Source: an uncultured Collinsella sp. (GTDB lineage Bacteria > Actinomycetota > Coriobacteriia > Coriobacteriales > Coriobacteriaceae). From it: DNA of 5,509 nucleotides. Position 1 is the first letter of the stretch. Every line of letters begins with the position of its first letter. The notes under the pieces are model-generated. The model worked only from the letters and a program-made list of their open reading frames with translations. It was not told the origin of the DNA and did not search any database. The position numbers were made by a program, and so were the translations under genes. Of this stretch, positions 1-5,222 are shown piece by piece. The stretch covers positions 1-5,509 of the forward strand of contig URXE01000090.1 of NCBI GenBank assembly GCA_900551815.1. The letters run 5' to 3'.

Positions 1-34
1 GTCGTCGGCAGCGTCAGATGTGTATAAGAGACAG
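1..34 (+). other. Nextera sequencing adapter left on the contig end (artefact)
   Basis: Positions 2-15 are TCGTCGGCAGCGTC and positions 16-34 are AGATGTGTATAAGAGACAG. Together these are the Illumina Nextera read-1 transposase adapter; the second part is the 19-bp Tn5 mosaic end. This is library-preparation sequence that escaped trimming, not genomic DNA or a natural Tn5 insertion. Genomic sequence begins at about position 35. The open frame starting at position 18 begins MCIRDS, the known translation of this adapter, and should not be annotated as a gene. Confidence 0.98.
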
Positions 35-83
35 CCTTTCGGGTGGGGTTGATGGGGCTGGGCGTGGCGTGCCGCCGGCCGCG

Positions 84-569
84 TTACTCAAATCGCAGTG
101 CCGCGCTCTGAGCCGCCTGCATCACGCGTTGGAGCGGCACGTTGTGCTCACGGGCAAGACGGGCGCAATCCTCGTACTCGGGAGCCGCGCGCTCGCTGCT
201 GTCGGGCAGAGTCGCCACCTTAACGGATACCTCGCCCCAAGGCGTCGCCACCTGCTCAAAACGACGCGGCAGACAGACGCGCTCCATAACCTGGCGGCGG
301 ATGCCGTTGGTCGTGGTTTCCAAAAAGATGGTCATCTGCAGACGGTCAATGTCCTCGCGGGCGCAGATTACCTGCAGCTGCCAGCCGGGACGACCTTTTT
401 TGCAGTAGAGAGGCAGCCAGTGCACTTCGCGGGCGCCCGCCTCGCGCAAGCGGTCGGCGGCATAGGCGAGTACCTCGGGCGACGCATCGTCGATGTCGCA
501 CTCTAGCTTGACGATGGTCTCGGGCGCATCGGTCTCGCGGGACAGCGGAGATGTACTTCCACGTTGCAT
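84..569 (-). CDS. LarC C-terminal-domain protein (LarC2-like nickel-pincer cofactor nickel insertase domain)
   Basis: This 161-residue protein matches the C-terminal half of LarC, the CTP-dependent enzyme that inserts nickel into the pincer cofactor of lactate racemase and related enzymes. Visible family features are the acidic ECDIDDASPE stretch (residues 23-32), CKKGRPG (56-62, the conserved basic/Gly turn), ETTTNGIRR (84-92), TPWGEVSVKV (109-118) and EYEDCARLAREHNVP (131-145). The frame stays open to 677, but residues before 569 look nothing like LarC. The ATG at 569 has GGAAAGGA 10 bp upstream, the same ribosome-binding site used by hisE. No LarC1 (N-terminal) part lies upstream, so it is encoded here as a free domain. 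Full-length LarC is about 400 residues, and in Lactiplantibacillus larC1 and larC2 are joined by a ribosomal frameshift. LarC1 or other lar genes could lie beyond the contig end. Family assignment is firm; the exact partner and role are inferred. Confidence 0.85.
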   Translation of the reverse strand: MQRGSTSPLSRETDAPETIVKLECDIDDASPEVLAYAADRLREAGAREVHWLPLYCKKGRPGWQLQVICAREDIDRLQMTIFLETTTNGIRRQVMERVCLPRRFEQVATPWGEVSVKVATLPDSSERAAPEYEDCARLAREHNVPLQRVMQAAQSAALRFE

Positions 570-579
570 ACGGTCCGGA

Positions 580-587
580 TCCTTTCC
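580..587 (-). promoter_or_regulatory. Ribosome-binding site of the LarC2-like gene
   Basis: GGAAAGGA on the minus strand lies 10 bp before the ATG at 569. The same octamer precedes hisE (2451-2458). It decides the start at 569 over the longer open frame beginning at 677, which has no good site. Confidence 0.7.
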
Positions 588-612
588 GCACGGGCTCGTT
601 TTATTCACCCAA

Positions 613-618
613 ACGCTA
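613..618 (-). promoter_or_regulatory. Possible -10 box for the LarC2-like gene
   Basis: TAGCGT on the minus strand fits the actinobacterial TAnnnT -10 pattern and would give a leader of roughly 35-40 nt. No convincing -35 box is seen at the expected distance, so this is a weak call. Confidence 0.25.
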
Positions 619-675
619 GCACATCGGACGTGGCACAGGCGTGACTTTCGTCCGTCGCCGCCCTCGCCCCTATCC

Positions 676-740
676 AAACGTGTACGTCAGCCTCCAAACA
701 TGTCATTTTTTGTCGGTTTTGGAGGCTGACGTACATGTTT
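676..740. repeat. Long inverted repeat between two divergent genes
   Basis: Arms 681-698 and 718-735 are perfectly complementary over 18 bp (core TGTACGTCAGCCTCCAAA). They extend to 23 bp (676-698 with 718-740) with one mismatch at 680/736, which would be a G-U pair in plus-strand RNA. The 19-nt loop (699-717) contains a run of six T. The element lies between divergently transcribed genes, where a terminator is not expected. It could be a dispersed repeat of the genome, or an operator for the LarC2-like gene, whose -10 region is about 60 bp away. It does not overlap the phosphatase promoter. The structure is plain in the sequence; its function is unknown. Confidence 0.85.
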
Positions 741-801
741 TGAGAGCGCAAGCGAGGCCGCGCCGCGCAGCCTTTCCGATCGATTTCGGCACCCCGCGCG
801 T

Positions 802-830
802 ACGACGCGCCGAGGCTGCGCCATTACAAT
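802..830 (+). promoter_or_regulatory. Candidate promoter of the PHP histidinol-phosphatase gene
   Basis: TACAAT at 825-830 is a near-consensus -10 box. With a 17-bp spacer the -35 position is ACGACG (802-807), which matches the consensus only at its central GAC. Transcription would begin near 836-838, leaving a leader of about 25 nt that includes the ribosome-binding site at 851-857. This suggests the gene has its own promoter, separate from the his operon. Confidence 0.45.
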
Positions 831-850
831 GGAGCGGATTCGCCAAATGC

Positions 851-857
851 AAAGGAG
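851..857 (+). promoter_or_regulatory. Ribosome-binding site of the PHP phosphatase gene
   Basis: AAAGGAG lies 5 bp before the ATG at 863 and 11 bp before a second in-frame ATG at 869. It rules out the open-frame extension back to 641. It does not cleanly separate starts 863 and 869, which differ by only two residues. Confidence 0.75.
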
Positions 858-862
858 CCGCT

Positions 863-1774
863 ATGCCTATGTGCCCGCTGGTCGATTGCCATACCCACAC
901 CTCGTTTTCGGACGGCCATGCCTCATTTGAGGACAACGTTCGCGCCGCTGCTGCGGCCGGCTGCCGCGTTATGGTCTCGACTGACCACCTCACCCTGCCC
1001 GCCAGCATGGACGCCAACTGCGAAGTACAGGTTGTCGAGGGCGACCTGACGACGCATCGTCTGGCATTTGAGGACGCCCGCAAGCTTGCCGCGCAGATTG
1101 CGCCGGAGCTCGAGCTTATCTATGGCTTTGAATGCGATTGGTACGAGGGCTGCGAGCCTTTGGTTGAGCGCTGGTCCCAGGGCGCCGTCGTACGTCTGGG
1201 CAGTGTGCATTGGATTGGCAACCCCGGCGATATTGCGGCAGGCGCTGCGGGCACGGAGGGAACGGAAAACGTCGCTCGCCCCGATACACCCGATTCCCTT
1301 TGCGGTTGGATCGACGACGACACCAACCTGCACGTTTGGGAAAACTTAGGCGTGCGCGGCGTGTGGGAGCGCTACGTCGACGACTGGTGCCGTGCCTGCG
1401 AAAGCTCACTCAACTTTGATGTAATGGCCCACCCCGACCTGGTCATGCGCTTTTCGAAGGAAGGCTTCGCGCCCGATTTTGACCCCGCGCCGTTTTGGGA
1501 GCAGATGGCCGAATGCGCCCACGATATGGGTCGCCGCGTTGAGGTCTCGACCGCCGCGCCGCGCAAGGGCCTCGACGACTATTACCCCTCGACGGGGCTG
1601 TTGCGTTGCTTCGCCCACGCCGAGGTACCCATCACCTTTGGCTCGGACGCGCACCGCGCCTGCGATATTTGCTGGAACATCCGCGAGGCTCAGGCCCACG
1701 CCTACGACTGCGGCTATCGAACCTTCGATATCCCCCACCCCACCGGCGAATGGGAACCCACGCCCCTCGCCTAA
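863..1774 (+). CDS. PHP-family histidinol-phosphatase (HisJ type)
   Basis: This 303-residue cytoplasmic metallophosphatase is predicted to convert L-histidinol phosphate to L-histidinol and phosphate (EC 3.1.3.15). The PHP metal-site signature is complete: HTHTSFSDG (His10, His12, Asp17), STDH (His42), GFECDW (Glu90), GSVHW (His116), AHPDL (His190) and TFGSDAH (Asp262, His264). The GSVHW, AHPDL and YYPSTGLL...GSDAH blocks are typical of the HisJ/HisK subfamily rather than of PHP polymerase domains, and the length is slightly above the usual 260-290. The gene converges on the his operon, whose hisB end looks like the dehydratase alone, so this enzyme plausibly supplies the missing phosphatase step. 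A segment at about 119-155 (rich in Gly, Ala, Asp) looks like a lineage-specific loop. Substrate is inferred from family and context; another phosphoester is possible. The gene name varies between hisJ and hisK, so none is assigned. Confidence 0.9.
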   Translation: MPMCPLVDCHTHTSFSDGHASFEDNVRAAAAAGCRVMVSTDHLTLPASMDANCEVQVVEGDLTTHRLAFEDARKLAAQIAPELELIYGFECDWYEGCEPLVERWSQGAVVRLGSVHWIGNPGDIAAGAAGTEGTENVARPDTPDSLCGWIDDDTNLHVWENLGVRGVWERYVDDWCRACESSLNFDVMAHPDLVMRFSKEGFAPDFDPAPFWEQMAECAHDMGRRVEVSTAAPRKGLDDYYPSTGLLRCFAHAEVPITFGSDAHRACDICWNIREAQAHAYDCGYRTFDIPHPTGEWEPTPLA

Positions 1775-1855
1775 GACTAGTCATTGGGGACGTTCTTAAA
1801 CGACTAGTCATTGGGGACACTCTTCACAAATGACCCCTTGGGGACGGAGGAAAAC
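1775..1855. repeat. Three tandem 27-bp units
   Basis: TTGGGGAC recurs at 1784, 1811 and 1838, an exact 27-bp period. Units 1 (1775-1801) and 2 (1802-1828) share their first 17 bases, GACTAGTCATTGGGGAC. Unit 3 (1829-1855) is degenerate at its start but keeps the CTTGGGGAC core in phase. An inverted two-unit copy of the same array lies at 2060-2113: its first unit matches unit 1, and its second unit (2062-2088, minus strand) matches unit 2 at about 21 of 27 positions. Confidence 0.85.
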
Positions 1856-2077
1856 AGATCGTTTCGCTCGCCACCGACGCCCGTGCAACACCGCTCGCCA
1901 AAAAGAACGCCCAATTACTACGATGGACCGCAAACCTCCGACCATCGGCTCAATGTGGAAAATAAAACCGCAGGTAGAAGCGTTGACGATTTGCTCAAAA
2001 CCGCCGATTAGTCAGTAGGTTCAACTTCATCGTAGTAATTGGGCATGTTATTTGGCAGCGCCGGCAAAGACTGTCCC

Positions 2078-2093
2078 AAACGACTAGTCGTTT
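2078..2093. repeat. Perfect 16-bp palindrome
   Basis: AAACGACTAGTCGTTT is identical to its own reverse complement. It lies where two 27-bp units meet in the right-hand inverted array. At the equivalent left-hand junction (1798-1813) the palindrome is broken because the sequence continues ATTGG instead of GTTTG. It has no loop, so it could be a dimer binding site or simply follow from how the units join. Confidence 0.8.
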
Positions 2094-2125
2094 AAGAACG
2101 TCCCCAATGACTACCAAAAGCTTGA

Positions 2126-2443
2126 CTAGTGGCGGCGAGCGTTGAGCTCACCGGCCAGTTCGTCAAGGGTGATACCGTAGCGCTCGAGCGTTACGAGCAG
2201 GTGGTAGACCAGGTCGCCGACCTCGTAGCGGATGTGGTCGTGATCGTTATCCTTGCAGGCCATGATGACCTCGCTCGCCTCCTCGGCAAGCTTCTTGAGC
2301 AGCTCGTCCTCGACGTCGGTCAACAGACGAGCGGTATAGCTCTCCTGTGGCGACGCATCGCGACGACCGTGAATCACCTCGGCCAGACCCGTCAACGTCT
2401 CGCCGATATTTCCATCCCGAACATTTGCGGTGCGCACACCCAT
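2126..2443 (-). CDS. hisE: Phosphoribosyl-ATP pyrophosphatase HisE
   Basis: HisE hydrolyses phosphoribosyl-ATP to phosphoribosyl-AMP and pyrophosphate, the second step of histidine synthesis (EC 3.6.1.31). The 105-residue protein has the usual length for a stand-alone, all-helical MazG-like HisE. The metal-binding motifs are intact: LAEEASEV (Glu54, Glu55, Glu58) and YEVGDLVYHL (Glu74, Asp77), followed by the typical LERYGITLDELAGEL tail. The ATG at 2443 is preceded by GGAAAGGA with 7 bp spacing. It is the last gene of the operon, 46 bp after hisI. The two are fused as hisIE in many bacteria but separate here. Its TAG stop falls inside an ACTAGT at the edge of the repeat block 1775-2125. No classical hairpin plus T-run terminator follows. 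Confidence 0.96.
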   Translation of the reverse strand: MGVRTANVRDGNIGETLTGLAEVIHGRRDASPQESYTARLLTDVEDELLKKLAEEASEVIMACKDNDHDHIRYEVGDLVYHLLVTLERYGITLDELAGELNARRH

Positions 2444-2489
2444 AGTTCAATCCTTTCCGTTTTACCGAGCGTCCAACAGGGTGCCCGCC

Positions 2490-2819
2490 TTAGGCGAGTT
2501 TCTTAAAGAAGCAGGTACGGTTGCCGGTGTGGCAGGCCGGGCCCGGAGAGTCAACCTTAACCAGTAGCGTATCGCTATCGCAGTCGGCCCAGAGTTCCTT
2601 AATCTCCTGCATATTGCCGCTCGTCGCGCCCTTGTTCCAGAGCTCCTGGCGGCTGCGACTCCAAAACCACGTGGTCCCGGTCTTGAGCGTCAGCCCCACC
2701 GACTCCTCGTTCATCCAAGCAACCATAAGCACCTCACCAGTGTCATACTGCTGAACCACACAAGGAATCAGCCCACTGGCGTCGTATTTAAGATCCGCTG
2801 GAGTAGTAATTTCTTCCAT
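2490..2819 (-). CDS. hisI: Phosphoribosyl-AMP cyclohydrolase HisI
   Basis: HisI opens the adenine ring of phosphoribosyl-AMP to give ProFAR, the third step of histidine synthesis (EC 3.5.4.19). The 109-residue protein is a single-domain HisI. Its Mg/Zn signature is complete: WADCDSDTLL (Asp79, Cys80, Asp81, Asp83) and GPACHTGNRTCF (Cys96, Cys103). The upstream family block WMNEESVGLTLKTGTTWFWSRSRQELWNKGATSGN (split here: residues 35-69) is also typical, ending in the conserved KGATSGN. The ATG at 2819 follows GGGGA at about 7 bp. The open frame runs 44 residues further upstream into the spacer, but that part is translated repeat sequence with no HisI similarity. It is separated from hisF by an unusually long 153-bp gap holding an inverted repeat, and is followed by hisE after 46 bp. 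Confidence 0.96.
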   Translation of the reverse strand: MEEITTPADLKYDASGLIPCVVQQYDTGEVLMVAWMNEESVGLTLKTGTTWFWSRSRQELWNKGATSGNMQEIKELWADCDSDTLLVKVDSPGPACHTGNRTCFFKKLA

Positions 2820-2861
2820 TTCAATTCCCCAATTTAAACATCGCCGGTCGGCGAGGGTTGT

Positions 2862-2947
2862 CCAGGTACCGCAGGTTGCCGCGAAAGAGGAGCGACGCGT
2901 ACTTTGGTACGCGAGCGACGGTTTGAGCGGCAAGATGCGGTGCCTGG
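2862..2947. repeat. Inverted-repeat element in the hisF-hisI gap
   Basis: Arms 2862-2882 and 2927-2947 are complementary at 18 of 21 positions (core ACCGCA..TTGCCGC). Between them is a perfect 7-bp hairpin, CGCGTAC with GTACGCG (2896-2902 with 2907-2913) and loop TTTG. A further small hairpin of five base pairs (2841-2854) sits just before the hisI ribosome-binding site. All of it would be transcribed in the his mRNA after hisF. No T-run follows the stems on the minus strand, so an intrinsic terminator is unlikely. A dispersed REP-like element, or an RNA processing or stabilising structure, is more plausible. Confidence 0.75.
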
Positions 2948-2972
2948 GCAAGCCGCAGCGCAGCCCGCAGCA

Positions 2973-3755
2973 CTAGAAGTCCAACCTCACAGGGATGCCT
3001 TGAGAAGCCATATACTCTTTGACTTCGCGAATGCTGAACGTCCCAAAGTGAAAGACGCTGGCTGCCAGCACGGCATCGGCCTCGCCCTCAATCACACCCT
3101 CGGCAAAATGCTCGAGCGTACCCACGCCGCCGCTCGCAATCACCGGGATCGGCACCGCGCGCGCCACGGCACGGGTGAGTGCCAGGTCGAAGCCAGCCTT
3201 GGTGCCGTCGCGATCCATGCTGGTGAGCAAGATCTCACCGGCGCCGCGACGAGCCGCCTCCTCGGCCCACGCCACCGCATCGATACCTGTGGCGTTGCGA
3301 CCGCCCGCCGTGAAGACCTCCCACTTGTCGGCTCCGGATGCGCCGGGTAAGCCGACGCGTTTGGCATCAATCGCCACGACCACGGCCTGACTGCCAAACG
3401 CCGCGGCAGCTTGGCTAATCAGCGACGGGTCGCGCACGGCGGCAGAGTTAAGCGACACCTTGTCGGCACCGGCCGCAACCATGGTGCGCATGCCCGCCAG
3501 GTCGCGAAAGCCGCCGCCCACGGTATAGGGAATGGCCAGCTCCTCGGCCGCGTGCGCCGCCATCTCGATAGTCGTCGTACGGTTGTCGCTCGTGGCGGTA
3601 ATGTCCAAAAAGACGACCTCGTCCGCACCCTCGCGGTCGTAGGCGCGGGCCAGCTCCACCGGGTCGCCCGCATCGCGCAGGCTCACAAAGTTGACGCCCT
3701 TGACCACGCGGCCGTCCTTAACATCCAGACAGGGAATCACGCGTTTGGTAAGCAT
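2973..3755 (-). CDS. hisF: Imidazole glycerol phosphate synthase cyclase subunit HisF
   Basis: HisF uses ammonia delivered by HisH to convert PRFAR to imidazole glycerol phosphate and AICAR (EC 4.3.2.10). This links histidine and purine synthesis. The 260-residue protein is a full-length (beta-alpha)8 barrel. The two catalytic aspartates are in place: Asp11 in [14 protein letters not shown] and Asp130 in VVVAIDAKR, the same numbers as in Thermotoga HisF. Phosphate-binding loops TVGGGFRD (78-85) and IASGGVGT near the C-terminus are intact, as is [18 protein letters not shown]. The loop after Asp130 ([19 protein letters not shown]) is a few residues longer than in Thermotoga. The ATG at 3755 lies 3 bp after the hisA stop and uses a strong AGGGGAGGAG site inside the end of hisA, so translation is probably coupled. 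The HisH partner is encoded two genes upstream. Confidence 0.98.
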   Translation of the reverse strand: MLTKRVIPCLDVKDGRVVKGVNFVSLRDAGDPVELARAYDREGADEVVFLDITATSDNRTTTIEMAAHAAEELAIPYTVGGGFRDLAGMRTMVAAGADKVSLNSAAVRDPSLISQAAAAFGSQAVVVAIDAKRVGLPGASGADKWEVFTAGGRNATGIDAVAWAEEAARRGAGEILLTSMDRDGTKAGFDLALTRAVARAVPIPVIASGGVGTLEHFAEGVIEGEADAVLAASVFHFGTFSIREVKEYMASQGIPVRLDF

Positions 3756-3758
3756 GGG

Positions 3759-4502
3759 CTACTCCTCCCCTCGGGCGGCGGCCAGCGCCTGGGCCAGCGT
3801 AAAGTTGCCCTCGTAGAGCGCGCGACCGGTAATGGCACCTTCAATCGTGCCCTCACCCACCGCGGCCAGTGCGCGGATATCGTCGAGCGTCGAGATACCG
3901 CCCGACGCCACGACGGGAAAGCCCGCGACCTCGGCCACATGACGATACGCCGCCACATCGATGCCCGTCTGCATGCCATCGCGCGCGATGTCGGTATAGA
4001 CCAGGTGTTTAAAGCCCAGCTCGGTGAGCTGCGCCACGGCGTCGTCGAGCGCCACGCCCGCGCCGTCACGCCAGCCGTTCACCCTGACCTGGCCGTCGCG
4101 AGCGGCGATGTCGGCCACGAGCAGCTCGCCAAAGCCGCGAGCCGCCACCTCGGCAAATCCCGGCTCGGTCACCAGCACGGTGCCTAGTGCGATGCGACGC
4201 GCGCCGTAGCCGGCCAGCTCGTCGATGCGTGCAAGCGAGCGAACGCCGCCGCCCACGTCCACGGACAGACCGTCGACGCCGCAGATGGCCTCGATCGCCG
4301 CCGAGTTGGCAGCGCACGCGTCCTCGTCCTCGCCAAAGGCAGCGGACAGGTCGACGACGTGCACCCAGCTCGCGCCCTGCTCGGCAAAGGAGCGGGCAAC
4401 AGCCACGGGGTCGTCGGAGTATACCTTGCAGCGGCTCCGGTCGCCGCGCTCCAAGCGCACGACCTTGCCGCCGATCAAATCGATTGCGGGAAACAGAATC
4501 AT
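3759..4502 (-). CDS. hisA: ProFAR isomerase HisA, with an altered active-site motif
   Basis: HisA catalyses the Amadori rearrangement of ProFAR to PRFAR (EC 5.3.1.16). The 247-residue protein is a normal-length (beta-alpha)8 barrel. Conserved parts include FPAIDLIGGKVVRL with the catalytic Asp8, VHVVDLSAAFG (47-57), VDVGGGVRS (81-89), HLVYTDIARDGM with Thr170, and VVASGGIST. One key block differs. Family members have V-G-I-D-A-R-(D/N)-G-x-V...GW, where the Asp is the second catalytic acid/base (Asp127 in Thermotoga). Here the block reads VADIAARDGQVRVNGW. The ungapped alignment places Ala133 at that Asp and Asp131 two residues earlier. The ATG overlaps the hisH stop (ATGA, 4 bp), so the genes are coupled. 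The protein could be a lineage-typical active variant. A PriA-like bifunctional (HisA/TrpF) role cannot be judged from sequence alone. Confidence 0.96.
   Translation of the reverse strand: MILFPAIDLIGGKVVRLERGDRSRCKVYSDDPVAVARSFAEQGASWVHVVDLSAAFGEDEDACAANSAAIEAICGVDGLSVDVGGGVRSLARIDELAGYGARRIALGTVLVTEPGFAEVAARGFGELLVADIAARDGQVRVNGWRDGAGVALDDAVAQLTELGFKHLVYTDIARDGMQTGIDVAAYRHVAEVAGFPVVASGGISTLDDIRALAAVGEGTIEGAITGRALYEGNFTLAQALAAARGEE
3762..3771 (-). promoter_or_regulatory. Ribosome-binding site of hisF inside hisA
   Basis: AGGGGAGGAG on the minus strand overlaps the last codons of hisA and lies 6 bp before the hisF ATG. It is the most purine-rich site in the window. It fits high hisF translation and termination-reinitiation from hisA. 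Confidence 0.7.
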
Positions 4503-5200
4503 CGGCCGGCCCCCTCGACGATGCTCACGAAGTTCTTAAGAATGCGCTGACCCAGCGCAGAGGATTTCTCGGGATGGAATTGGCAGCCCCACACGTTGCC
4601 GTGGCGCACGATGCACGGGAAGCTCCGCGTATAGTGCGTGCGCGCCAGCACATCGGCGGCATCAGCGTCGTCTGCCACCGCGTAGCTGTGGGTGAAGTAC
4701 ATATTGGCGCCCTCGGCAAAACCGGCGAGCAGCGGATCGGCCGCACCGGCGGGCGTCATGTGCACCTGGTCCCAACCCACGTGCGGCACCTTCAGTCGGC
4801 TCGACTCCAGGCGCGTGCACGAGCCGCGCATGATGCCCAGGCCATCGACCCGGGGGCCGCCGGCCTGCTCGGAGGCATCGTCGTCCGCGTCCGCACCCTC
4901 GTCCGCCGGCACGCCCTCGTCGCCGCGCTCAAAAAACAGCTGAAGGCCCAGGCAGATGCCGAGCAGCGGAGTTCCAGCGGCAACGGCGTCGAGCAGCGCG
5001 TCCGCCTCGCCGCTCTCGCGCATAAAGGCAATCGCGTCGTAGAACGCACCCACGCCTGGGATGACCAGGCCGTCGGCGTTGCGGATCTGCTCCGGATCGT
5101 CCGACGTGCAGGCAGCGGCACCAGCGCGCGCAAGCCCGCGCACGACGCTCGACAAGTTGCCCTTGTGGTAGTCGACCACCACGATCTTCGGTTCGCCCAC
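4499..5200 (-). CDS. hisH: Imidazole glycerol phosphate synthase glutaminase subunit HisH
   Basis: HisH hydrolyses glutamine and channels ammonia to HisF. The 233-residue protein is a class-I (triad) amidotransferase with Cys83 in GICLGLQ and His209 and Glu211 in GCQFHPEKS. PGVGAF (48-53) and VPHVGWDQV (138-146) are also conserved. I chose the GTG at 5200: it has AGGGAGGG at 4 bp and puts IVVVDYHKGN near the N-terminus as in the family. The frame stays open far upstream, to an ATG at 5293 and beyond, but those residues are translated repeat DNA and antisense-frame hisB. The protein is about 20-25 residues longer than typical (200-215). The extra part is a very acidic insert at about 97-117 (PADEGADADDDASEQ...), between ERGDEG and VDGLGIM. 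The stop overlaps the hisA start by 4 bp. Confidence 0.97.
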   Translation of the reverse strand: MGEPKIVVVDYHKGNLSSVVRGLARAGAAACTSDDPEQIRNADGLVIPGVGAFYDAIAFMRESGEADALLDAVAAGTPLLGICLGLQLFFERGDEGVPADEGADADDDASEQAGGPRVDGLGIMRGSCTRLESSRLKVPHVGWDQVHMTPAGAADPLLAGFAEGANMYFTHSYAVADDADAADVLARTHYTRSFPCIVRHGNVWGCQFHPEKSSALGQRILKNFVSIVEGAGR

Positions 5201-5204
5201 GCGA

Positions 5205-5212
5205 CCCTCCCT
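5205..5212 (-). promoter_or_regulatory. Ribosome-binding site fixing the GTG start of hisH
   Basis: AGGGAGGG on the minus strand lies 4 bp before the GTG at 5200, after the repeat element of the hisB-hisH gap. The nearby ATG at 5220 is in another frame. The in-frame ATG at 5293 has only a weak GCGGA before it. Confidence 0.75.
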
Positions 5213-5222
5213 TTTCCCATTC

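Larger units (their letters stand above)
1775..2125. repeat. Stop-to-stop fold-back repeat block with no gene
   Basis: These 351 bp fill the whole space between the phosphatase stop codon and the hisE stop codon. A perfect 32-bp inverted repeat (1778-1809 with 2082-2113) flanks an inner perfect 17-bp inverted repeat (1909-1925 with 2028-2044, GCCCAATTACTACGATG). A third, imperfect pair lies inside these (1932-1950 with 2003-2021, about 15 matching positions with two 1-nt gaps). The central loop is about 52 nt. The small open frames here have no ribosome-binding site and match nothing I recognise. No transposase and no clear target-site duplication are seen. Between convergent genes the block could act as a two-way transcription barrier, and it could also be a MITE-like or REP-like dispersed element. 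The structure is directly visible; the function is inferred. Confidence 0.85.

Noticed and set aside
35..83. Terminator for the LarC2-like gene
   Set aside because: GC-rich sequence follows the stop, but there is no clear stem with a T-run before the adapter.
18..506. Plus-strand open frame of 162 codons
   Set aside because: It starts inside the Nextera adapter (MCIRDS artefact) and runs antisense to the LarC2-like gene.
570..677. N-terminal extension of the LarC2-like protein, or remains of LarC1
   Set aside because: The residues do not resemble LarC1 and the frame crosses the candidate promoter region. The start at 569 has a clear ribosome-binding site.
641..862. N-terminal extension of the PHP phosphatase
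   Set aside because: It translates the inverted repeat and the promoter region, has no family similarity, and a good ribosome-binding site points to 863.
1775..1855. CRISPR array
   Set aside because: The 27-bp units are directly tandem with no unique spacers, and there is an inverted copy; no cas genes are present.
1811..2018. Two small plus-strand open frames in the repeat block
   Set aside because: They overlap in different frames, lack ribosome-binding sites, and consist of translated repeat sequence.
2825..2865. Internal promoter for hisI (TGGACA with a downstream TTTAAA on the minus strand)
   Set aside because: The spacing is about 20 bp, too long for a standard promoter, and no better pairing was found.
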